A stretch of DNA of 64,000 bases from Stomoxys calcitrans. Lineage: Eukaryota; Arthropoda; Insecta; Diptera; Muscidae. The translations under genes and the position numbers were made by a program. Numbering within the stretch: the first letter of the stretch is position 1; every line of letters starts with the position of its first letter. Of this stretch, positions 55,482-64,000 are shown in pieces. Location of the stretch: positions 55,082,286-55,146,285 of the forward strand of contig NC_081552.1 of assembly GCF_963082655.1 (NCBI RefSeq). The letters run 5' to 3'. A model generated the notes under the pieces. The model was not told where the DNA came from. It worked only from the letters and a program-made list of their open reading frames with translations, and did not search any database.

Positions 55482-55574
55482 TGTCACTCGATTCGTTTGC
55501 CAAGTCATTGAAAACCGCTATTTTCCCTTTAAAATCAGCTGTTTTCAATGACTTGGCGATCGAATCGAGTGACA
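55482..55574. mobile_element. 93-bp palindromic miniature element
   Basis: Arms 55482-55515 and 55541-55574 are 34 bp each, inverted, with 32 of 34 positions complementary, around a 25-bp centre. Outer ends are TGTCACTCGATTCG and its complement. It could form a long hairpin. Too small to code; class unknown. Confidence 0.7.
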
Positions 55575-55594
55575 GAACAAAAAAAAAAATGTGT

Positions 55595-55665
55595 GCTTAT
55601 CGGCACTCCACTTGGGCTCGACTATAAAAAGGAGGTTTCTTATCTTTGAGCTAAATTTGCAATCA
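55595..55665 (+). repeat. SINE body fragment
   Basis: GCACTCCACTTGGGCTCG, ACTATAAAAAGGAGGTTTCT and TTATCTTTGAGCT match the SINE body. Confidence 0.5.
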
Positions 55666-56689
55666 AAGCCGCTCTACTGAGCTTTCGCTTTCAAGACGTA
55701 GAAAAATGTCATCTCTGTTACGTAACCTACTCTCCAATAGCTCTGATTCTGTGTACGTTCGTTGAGCCTTTCCTTCTAACAGTTTAACACAAAATTGGTT
55801 ATTCGCACTCTACTAAATAAATTTTTATCTATGCCAAAGATAGGTCCGTCTTAGGGTGGGAAATTTAAAAAATAATACAGCAAACAACCGCAACGAAATT
55901 CCTATACTTTATTTTTCGGACCGATAGGTTGCCATAACAAAGATAAATGCTGAATGATCGATTTTTACCACTCTGCCCTCTCTCTGTCGTGGTGGCGTCT
56001 CCATTCAGTTGATCCATTTACAAACAGAATAGATGGCGCTTATTTAAATGTTAGTGTTGCCATCGATAAGGGAAAGGTTTAGGCTTTAATACCCAGAATG
56101 TAAAAAAAAATAACTTAAAAGTTCTCCGTTCCATGTTCCTTGCGTTCCCCGGATCCTTGCGCAATCACATATAAACGACTGAGAATTTGACATTTCTCCT
56201 ATCTGTTAGAGCTTTTTTGAACATATTGTTATGAGTCTATAGATTTCCTTTGTCTATGCTGCTACTCGCTTGGAGCTTAGCGCCTAATGTTATAGGCATG
56301 TGTTAGTTGTCTATGATTGACTATATGGCTATCTGTTAAATAGTCAAAATTTAGTCTTTTTTAGATCGAATCAAATTGCCATATTAAAAGATTATCAGTG
56401 GTAAAGAACTAATTTGCCGGTCTTTTTATTAGGTGCGGTGGCGACAGTTCTTAGTAATTAAACCATGTAAAACTTTTGAACATGAGAGTATTGCCCAGCA
56501 GCACGTTGTTTGAATTTTTTAGGAAAAGAAGGCACCTTGTCGATGACCTAAAAATGGTGGTCACTTTGATGTTAAGGTTTGCAACTGCTCCTATCACACT
56601 GAACGTCATAACTTTGGGGGTATGGCGGCAATGTCCTGTTAGGTCATTCTAATTGATCAACTGTTTTGGGATGAGGTGGTCCGCTAGAT
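55666..56689. other. about 1 kb intergenic, nothing recognised
   Basis: No accepted coding frame and no repeat match inside the window. Confidence 0.4.
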
Positions 56690-57735
56690 ATATGAGCAGA
56701 ATACAGATATCATATTCGCAGTCCCCAACCTTAAACTTTAAATTTAACCCCACATTGTCATAATTGGTGTATACAGCCATTTGGTGTGGGGCGTCTATAG
56801 GAGAATTGTGCGCCTCACTCCATCTGCCACTTGAGCACAAATTTGAATGATGCACTCCACTTACAAATATCTATCACTTGAACCCCCATTGTTTTAATGG
56901 GTCAAATCAATTGGATGCGACTTTAGTAGGTAAGGCACCACCTACATTCTTGGACACAAAGTTTAATGTCATATTCGTAATCTGCTACCAAATACCTTTA
57001 ATTTGAGGCTCATCTGGCTAAGATCGAATTATATTCCCATTTAAGGGTAAGGCGACCCCAATTACATGGACTTAATTTTTTTATGTCATATTCGTAGTCT
57101 AGTCCCGAATACCTTTCATTTGAGTCCCATATTGATATTTACGTCCAATATGTTTTTTGGGGGAGCTTTTGGGGTTGGACGACCCCTCGGATACTTGATC
57201 CCAATTTTTAATACCATATTCGTATTCTACTCCCCAATACCTTTAATTTTTCAATAAGGTGGTGTTTTTGGGGTAACGGGGGAGGGTGCGCCCCCTTCCA
57301 ATATCAACTAACTAAAATGCCGTTTCCTCCTTCCTGACCATTTTCGTAATCCACTCCCAAATATCTTTAATTCGAATCCCATTTTGTCATTATCGTCCAA
57401 AAAATCTTTTTTGGGGGGTTTTGGGGTCGGGGCGGCCCCCCAGTTAATTGGATCCAATTTTTAATATGAAATTCGTAGTCTACTCTTGAATACTTTTCAT
57501 TTGAATTCCATATTGTCCCAATCGGTTCACTTTTATTTTGGGGTCGTACTATTAGGATAAGGGGGAGGGTCCGCCCCCTACCGATATCAATAAATTATTT
57601 AGCCTATTGCTCCTTCCGGACCACTCCCCACAATCTGTGACAATTTTAAAGAAATCGGTGCAGCCGTTTTTGAGTCTATACGGAACAAACAAATTTACAA
57701 ATCCACAAACAAACACAAATTCATTTTTTTATATA
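56690..57735 (+). mobile_element. diverged relative of the about 130-bp-unit repeat
   Basis: Units of the type TACCTTTCATTTGAGTCCCA ... GGGGTTGG-CGACCCC with GC-rich GGGGGAGGGTGCGCCCCC blocks (57280, 57560). The end block GCAGCCGTTTTTGAGTCTAT and AAACAAACACAAATT is the same as in 52887-54765. The CTAG start is not seen. Confidence 0.6.
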
Positions 57736-57737
57736 TA

Positions 57738-57969
57738 TGGGTTGCCCAAAAAGTAATTGCGGAGTTTTCATATAGTCGGCGTTGAAAAATTTTTCCACAG
57801 CTTGTGACTCTGTAATTGCATTCTTTCTTCTGTCAGTTATCAGCTGCTACTTTTAGCTTGCTTTAGAAAAAAAGTGTAAAAAAGTATATTTGATTAAAGT
57901 TCATTCTAAGTTTTATTAAAAATGCATTTACTTTCTTTTAAAAAATCCGCAATTACTTTTTGGGCAACC
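57738..57969 (+). mobile_element. TA-flanked MITE, copy 3
   Basis: TGGGTTGCCCAAAAAGTAAT to TTTTTGGGCAACC, flanked by TA, inserted in the TATATATA tail of the preceding repeat. Same orientation as copy 2. Confidence 0.85.
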
Positions 57970-57971
57970 TA

Positions 57972-58062
57972 GAGATTAGCGCAGAGATTAGCATGTTTGG
58001 ATTCGAATCCTGGCGAGAGCACCAGAAAAAATTTTCAGCGGTGATTATCCCCTCCTGAAGGC
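57972..58062 (+). mobile_element. tRNA-derived SINE head with A and B boxes
   Basis: A-box-like TTAGCGCAGAGATTAG (57976-57991) and a perfect B-box GGATTCGAATCC (57999-58010) then CTGGCGAG. The A-to-B spacing is shortened. The linker TTTTCAGCGGTGATTATCCC follows and the body is missing. Not a functional tRNA gene: the cloverleaf arms cannot be built. Confidence 0.7.
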
Positions 58063-58077
58063 CAAAACAGATTGAGA

Positions 58078-58590
58078 GCGTTGAGCTTTGTTTTTGCGCG
58101 TTGCAACCTCTCGATATCAATTCTTGAGCCCCTGGAAGCCGCAATTTATGTCCGATTTAGCTAGAACTTTGCACATAGTGTTCCGTTATGACTTCCAACA
58201 ACTGTGCCAAATACGGTTCATATTCGTTCATAACCTAGTATAGCTCCCATATAAACCGATCTAGCGATTCGACTTTTTGAGCGCCTGGAAGCCGCAATTT
58301 TTATCCGAGTTAGCTAAGATTTTGCACATAGTGTTCTGTTATGACTTCCAACAACTGTGCAAATCGGTTTATAACGTGATATAGCTACCATATAGACCGA
58401 TCTCCGATTGGATTTCTTGAGCCCCTGAAAGCCAAAATTTTTGTCCGATTTGACAAAAATGTTGCATATAGTGTTCTGTTATGATTTCCATCGACTGTGC
58501 CAAGAACGGTCCATATCGGTCTATAGCTCCCATGTAAACCGATCTCCCGATTTGACTTTTTGTGCTCATGAAAGCCGCAATTTTAATTCG
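58078..58590 (-). mobile_element. 153-unit repeat, subfamily II, fragment
   Basis: Units with GAGCCCCTGGAAGCCGCAA, TTAGCTAAGATTTTGCACAT and ATAGTGTTCTGTTATGACTT. Both ends are missing. Confidence 0.7.
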
Positions 58591-58775
58591 AGTAAGGTAA
58601 GATTGAGATTAAGATTGCCACTCCGCAAGAATTTTCCTGCAACTCGTAGTAGGTCATTATTTTTGGAAGAAAAATTTAAGTCATTCAAGGGTAGCTGCGA
58701 TAGAGGTATCCATTATGCGGTTGATGATCTGCGTCTGTTTCCAGTGGAACGGCAGATCTACAGCCCGGGAGTAGA

Positions 58776-59820
58776 ATGGACTCCAAGACCCAACAGCTGC
58801 GGTGGTGGTATCAGGCCGTAGCATGTTGTCTGCTACAGAAACCTCGACTGGTGGAGCGGCTGCTCCAGGTTCCACTAGCCGACAGACGACTGGTCAGCAG
58901 AGGCTTTTGACGAAGACACCTGGTTCGAGTCTTAAGGACAAGGCCGAACCTATTCTTTCTTCGCATGTCTACAATTTGCCTACGCCGTCAGCCTTCCCCG
59001 GCAAACCAACACGCTCTTTAAGTGGTTGGAATAATAGAAGACGCATCGCTCTCAGGTTTATTGAGAGGCTTGGTGCGAATGATCCTAAGTCTAGGGAGAG
59101 AGACTCCCTAAATTGGGCTCGGGAATTCGCTGCACCGATTACCCGAAAGAACAGGGCTGCATACCTAGGAATAATTGGAATGGGATAGTCAAAGGACTGT
59201 TATCAGTATACTCCGATGTCCTTGCGGAATTTCCTGGGTCTTCCCAGTTTGTGACGATGCAGGCTGGTTTCGGGGTCGATACAAACTAATTGCCTTCAAG
59301 GATCAACGCTCAATTGAAATATATCATTGTGCGCTAAAAAAGATTGGTGAGATCTGGCCAGGTGCAGCACTAAATTTAATCAAGAAGGAAGATACTTCTT
59401 CTCTGCCAATGGCGCATGCTTGGATACCAAGGACACCCTCAGATCCTGAATCGATACTTGGAAAACTAAGGGAATGTAATCTCAATCTTTTAACCACCGA
59501 TTGGATGATTGGATGAGGCTGATGGTGACAGGAGACATGCAGTATTTGTACTAAACTCCGGCTGTCTCGCAAACCTCAACAAGTCCGAAGGGGTTGTATA
59601 CTACGGATTCAACAAGTTGAAAGTGAAGGTCTATAGCCGCGGTGGAGTTGGGGAATTAGGAGACGTCTCAGCAGTTGTTGCTGAACACTTGCCTGAGGAA
59701 CTATCGACCACATCGCTAAAGTCCGGCGGAATGCAGGAGACTGAAATTCCCCCTGCCACAATCGAGACAGGAGGGGATGACATTGAAACGGGACACTGGT
59801 GGACGTTCTGCATCCTGACT
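58776..59820 (+). pseudogene. LOA-like ORF1, frameshifted
   Basis: The ATG at 58776 aligns with the ORF1 start at 25485 (minus), ATGGACTCCAA then GCGGTGGTGG. One missing base soon after the start shifts the frame into 58802-59188, which reads VVSGRSMLSATETSTG and RRRIALRFIERLGAND. A second frame (59175-59516) and a third (from 59509: VLNSGCLANLNKSEGVVYYG, LKVKVYSRGG) continue the protein. It is probably an RNA-binding ORF1 protein. No zinc knuckle was seen. Confidence 0.6.
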
Positions 59821-61400
59821 ATGGTCCGGTTTCTATATATAAATCTCGACCATTGTAAGACCACTGCGGCGGCACTAAGGATCCTCCTGATGGCTGCTGG
59901 ATTTGACGTGGTTCTTATCCAGGAACCATGGGCGTGTGGAGGAATGGTTCGTGGACTAAGAATTCTAGAGTTTGAACTTCTCAAGGGCACGGGGAATTGG
60001 AGACACAGAGCTTGTATTCTTGCAAAGAGTAGTGTAAATGTTTTTCTTTTTCCGTTGCTAAGCACTGAAGATTTAGTAGTAACCAGCTTTGAAATAAACA
60101 AATATCATTACTGGCTGGCTTCCCTATATATGGCACACGGTTCAGAGATGCAGTCTTCAGACCTTAAGTCGCTGGTTGAAGACCCTTTTGGAGTGAAGAA
60201 AAGCCTCATTGTAGGAAGTGATGCTAATGCACCTCACCAGATATGGGGAAGTTCGGATGTCAACGAAAGGGGTGACCTGCTTATTGAAGATATTTTAAGT
60301 TGCAATCTGGCGATTTGTAATAAAGGGGATAAACCGACCTTTATTACCAGGAACAGGCAGGAGGTACTAGATATTACCTTTGTATTGGAAGATATAAGTG
60401 GAAGAATATACGACTGGGAACTGTTGGATGGCCACAGCTTCTTTGATCATCGTTATATTAGTTTCAGCCATGGAGATATATATAATATAAGGGCGCGCTT
60501 AGAAAGGCTCAGAACAAATCCTGGGTAGAATTCTTCTCCGTGGAGGATACATCTGAGGAAGGTTCTGTCCTCGAGACCTATTACGGTGGGGTATTTCCAG
60601 AAGTCAGAGAATGAATGGACAATGTCTAGTGAGGAAACACTAGAACTACTCGTTGATACTCATTTCCCGGGAAATTCTCTAACGGACAACGTGGCACCAG
60701 AAGACGTTGTCACTGGCATGCTTTCGTCCGAGGCTGTTACGGAAATTGTGTCTGAGCCGAAAATCCTTCGGGCGACAAGAAGTTTCGTCTCCTTTAAGTC
60801 ACCTGATGATGTATCACCGGTTGAATTACAAGCTGTGTCTGATAGACTGGTTCCCTGGTTTAGGGAGATATATCAGAATATCATATATACCTGTGGGATG
60901 GAGGGACACGAAGGTCATTTTCATTCCGAAAGCAGAAAACCCTATCACACGAAGGCGAAACATTTTCGTCCTATTAGTCTGTCATCCTTTATGCTGAAGA
61001 CTCTTGAGAGGTTGATCGAACCATATCTTAGGGCAGAGATTCCTGGAGATGGGCTGTCGCAGCAGCAGCATGCATATAGTAAAGGCAAATCCACTGAAAC
61101 AGTCCTTCACGACCTAGTCGGCTACATAGAGGGTTCTCTCATTGTCAAGGAATATACAATGGTAGCATTTCTTGACAACGAAGGTGCTTTCAATAATGTA
61201 AAACCGACGTAATCATGAAGGAGCTGGTGTTTCTAGGCATCAACTCTACCGTACGAAAGTTTGTTAATGACTTGCTATTAAAAGATGCATTACGGCAGGC
61301 TTGGCATCTGTGGATCTTAAAACGATGGGTCAGCAGAGGAACACCTCAACGAGGTTTACTGTCTCCTCTACTTTGAAATATAGCCATTAACAATATATTA
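59821..61400 (+). pseudogene. LOA-like ORF2, endonuclease and first half of reverse transcriptase
   Basis: MVRFLYINLDHCKTTAAALR at 59821 opens the APE-type endonuclease; VVLIQEPWACGG carries the catalytic glutamate, LIVGSDANAPHQIWGSS the DxN motif, and DGHSFFDHRYISF the terminal DH. The frame stays open to 60528. The RT begins about 60590; 60586-61212 includes FRPISLSSFMLKTLERLIEP, HAYSKGKSTETVLHDLV and DNEGAFNNV (motif A). Frames shift near 60880-60960 and after 61212. SRGTPQRGLLSPLL near 61330 is the motif before YADD. The insert follows. Confidence 0.75.
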
Positions 61401-61401
61401 T

Positions 61402-63590
61402 TGTCACTGGGGATTTTAACTGCAATATTCTCGAAGAAACAGGCTTGTTAACGAGCATGGAATCGATTGGGTTATATATTATTAATTCCAACACTCCTAC
61501 GCACTATTCAACAACAACAGAAACTCTTATCGACTTGGTTTTTGTAAGTTCAAAATCTGATGTGTATCTTTATGATCAGTTGTCGGCACCCTTATTTTCG
61601 AAGCATGACTTATGCTTACAGAGATTTTAAGAACATTGACTACAACTTGCTATTGTGGGAGATTGGATCTGTTGGGTGGCATCAGCTCTATACCATGTCC
61701 TATGTTGACAAACAGGCAAACTTTTTTCAGCAAAATATAAATAATTTATTTGACAAATGTGTCCCAATAAGGACAAAAACTATTCAGAGTAGTGGAAGCC
61801 CATGTTTCGATAACGAAGTTAAAGCACTAATTGAAAGAAGAAATTATCTATACTCCCGTTGGAAACGTTTTAGGATACTTGAATTTCACAATTCTTACAA
61901 ATGCCCAAGGAATCTAGTAACTTCCACCATTAAAGCCAAAAAATTGCTTATTTTAGCAGGAAATTTCAGGAGGCATTAAATACAAAAGATACCTGGAGGC
62001 ATATTAAGTCAATTGGAATAGGGGGAGATAATATAGCAGTTGATGATAATGTGGATTTGGATGCAATTAATGAAAGTTTTTTAAATATATCTCTACCAAG
62101 GCCCAATATTAACTTATATTGGAATGTATTAAGTAATATTGACAATGATATTACTCCGAATCAGCTTTTTGATTTCGTACACTTTGAACCATATGACATC
62201 ATCGATGCCGTCAAATCAATTAAATCTAATGCTGTAGGATCTGATCTATTTGATCCTAAATTTTTAAAAAATAATATTTCCCCATATTCTGCCTTTCATT
62301 TGTTATTTCTTTAACAATATTATATTAAGGAGCTGCTATCCACAATACTGGAAACAGGCAAGAGTAGTCCCGGTACCGAAAAATAATCAAGAATTTAGAT
62401 CTATAGCCATACTTCCATATATTTCGAAGATATTTGAACACCTTTTGAACAAGCAAATTTCGCAACATATTGGGGATAACTCACTTTTAATCAACCTCCA
62501 ATCAAGATTCCGGCCGAAGCACAGTTGCACTACCGCACTTTTGAAAGTTGTTGAAGATATATACAAAATCGCTTTTCTGGTTCTTTTAGATCATTCTAAG
62601 GCGTATGACTCTGTTGACCCCAAAATTCTCTGTCTTAAACTTAAACATTTTTTTAAATTTTCCGAATCTTCAATAAATCTGATTCATTCCTATCATTCCA
62701 ATCGTAGCCAATCTGTATCAGTTGGAAATCGTAATTCTAGGTGCCTTCAGTTTCACGAGGTGTCCCACAAGGTTCGATATTAGGCCCTCTCCTTTTTTCT
62801 TTATACAGCAATGACCTTCCCAAAGAGTTGCAGAGCTGTAGTATACATATGTATGCTGATGATGTTCAACTGTATATAAGCACGTCAGCTGAGGAAATAA
62901 ATGATACCATAGATCGTCTGAATAACGACCTTAACAATATTAATGCGTGGGCGAATGCGAATGGCCTTCAATTGAATCCCTCGAAGTCAAAATGCATAGC
63001 CATTTCCAGAAATCGCACAACATTGACGCTAAATATTAATATTGTAATTAATGGTTCTGCAATCGAAATGTTGACCTCAGCGAGTAATCTTGGCGTAGTT
63101 TTTGATGATAAATTATTATGGGCCAATCATATTAGCTCGGCAGTTGGCAAGACGTATAGTGTATTAAGGTCGCTCGTATACTCCCATAGAAATCACAATG
63201 CTCTAGGCAAAAACATATATCCTGCCAAAACTTTTATATTCTTGTGAAATTTTTTCAAATTGTGATGCAGTTCTTAAAAATAAATTACATGTTGCCTTTA
63301 ATGATGTTTCTAGATATGTTTTTGGTTTGCGTAGGAGGGATCGGATATCGGACTTTGCCAAACAGTTATATGGTGTCACTTTCGATTCATACCTTAAAAT
63401 ACGTTCGCTGCTGGCACTGCACATAATAATATACACAAATAAGCCGTCTTATTTGTCTGCTGTACTTCGTTATGCTAATTCTAGTAGAGGCAAACAAGTG
63501 ATTCAAATACGACACCAATATCGCATATCGGAGCAACAGTTTTTTTTATCAGTGCAATACGCCTCTGGAATACTCTTCCCAAAAATACAA
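61402..63590 (+). mobile_element. Jockey/CR1-type retrotransposon segment inside the LOA-like RT
   Basis: It begins in the endonuclease at GDFNCNILEETG (61398-61435) and continues LYIINSNTPTHYSTTTETLI. The linker follows (61560-62314), then the RT: LLDHSKAYDSVDP (motif A), [28 protein letters not shown] (YADD intact) and [15 protein letters not shown]. It ends at IRLWNTLPKNTK (about 63560-63590) with no stop, 3' UTR or A tail. Frameshifts occur at several places. Clade within the Jockey/CR1 group is unsettled. Confidence 0.7.
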
Positions 63591-64000
63591 AGTGGTCCCG
63601 TATGCTGATGACGTGGCAATTGCGGTTAGGGGAAAGTTTCCCAGCACTCTGAGAGATATACTTCAGGAAGCTCTAGGTGCATCAGCAAAGTGGGCTGCCG
63701 AAAGTGGTCTAGGTACACATCCGTGCAAGACAGAAGTTGCACACTGTGGAACCTGCCTGCTTGGGTTGAAAGAATGTTCAATTTACAGAAAGCGCAAGAT
63801 ACCTGGGTGTTTTGCTGGAGAGGAGATTGAACTTCAAATCCAAAATTTTGGAATGGGCAAGAAAGGCCACTCTTGCCCTATACGCCTGCAAGAGAGCCAT
63901 TGGCAAAAGTTGGGGATTTAGACCGCGTGTCATGCATTGGGTGTATACTGCACTTGTCAGACCCTTTAATGCTATATGGTGTTGTGGTCTGGTGGACGGC
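63590..64000 (+). pseudogene. LOA-like ORF2, second half of reverse transcriptase (cut by window end)
   Basis: KVVPYADDVAIAVRGKFPST contains the catalytic YADD. It continues with LQEALGASAKWAAESGLG and CKTEVAHCG, changes frame near 63750, and reaches ACKRAIGKSWGF at about 63885. It continues the protein broken at 61400. Part of the RT and everything after lies outside the window. Confidence 0.7.

Larger units (their letters stand above)
58591..64000 (+). mobile_element. LOA-like non-LTR retrotransposon, split by another element, runs off the window
   Basis: Leader 58591-58775, ORF1 58776 to about 59820, ORF2 from 59821 (endonuclease, then RT), a foreign insert about 61402-63590, then RT resumes at about 63590 with YADDVAIA and reaches the window end at ACKRAIGKSWGFRPRVMHW. 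It differs in sequence from the 20.9-25.6 kb element but shares the ORF1 start DNA. Confidence 0.8.

Noticed and set aside
57976..58010. Functional tRNA gene
   Set aside because: A and B boxes are present, but the spacing is too short and acceptor and anticodon stems cannot be formed; it continues into the SINE linker.
59631..60101. 156-codon minus frame
   Set aside because: Antisense shadow of the endonuclease of the second LOA-like element.

Overview
The window looks like a gene-poor, transposon-dense stretch of a higher fly genome, probably a calyptrate muscoid (house fly or stable fly type). That assignment is inference. It rests on AT-rich DNA, small TATA-driven secreted chitin-binding genes, and the commonest repeat carrying a TA-rich plus GTCC/GTCT microsatellite core like that of dipteran mini-me elements. 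No prokaryotic gene organisation, rRNA or functional tRNA gene is visible.

Only two host genes are well supported. Both lie on the + strand and are intronless as read. They are 8170-8778 (202 aa) and 48964-49587 (207 aa). Each encodes a signal peptide, two six-cysteine peritrophin-A (CBM14) domains and a Thr/Ser-rich linker, with a TATA box upstream and an AATAAA signal downstream. They look like diverged members of one gut or cuticle chitin-binding family, about 40 kb apart and separated by transposons. A possible single exon at 36985-37159 is a weak third candidate.

Almost everything else is mobile DNA, much of it nested. Layout: 0.5-2.3 kb, small interspersed repeats. 3.1-7.5 kb, a foldback transposon with about 1 kb inverted arms and a decayed transposase. 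8.9-10.5, 15.4-15.8, 52.9-54.8 and 56.7-57.7 kb, a family built of about 130-bp units. 10.5-12.9, 17.5-18.5, 19.3-20.9, 27.6-28.9, 33.6-34.4, 37.3-41.5, 43.2-43.9, 45.0-48.0, 54.8-55.5 and 58.1-58.6 kb, copies of a large repeat superfamily built of 153-bp units. 20.9-25.6 kb, a decayed LOA-like non-LTR retrotransposon (minus). 29.5-32.6 kb, an RTE-like retrotransposon with its catalytic core deleted and a 153-unit repeat inside it. 42.7-44.0 kb, an array of about 180-bp units. 50.1-51.7 kb, hAT and Tc1/mariner relics. 58.6-64 kb, a second LOA-like element split by part of a Jockey/CR1-type element and running off the window end. Three copies of a TA-flanked MITE and many pieces of a tRNA-derived SINE are scattered through.

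The most interesting structure is the 153-bp-unit superfamily. At least three sequence-diverged subfamilies keep exactly the same 153-bp period and a GC-rich hairpin near one end, with inverted copies of a TACCC-CACC motif near both ends. This resembles non-autonomous Helentron/DINE-like elements with central tandem repeats. Boundaries of repeats are estimated by eye and are usually good to about 10-30 bp, worse for old copies.
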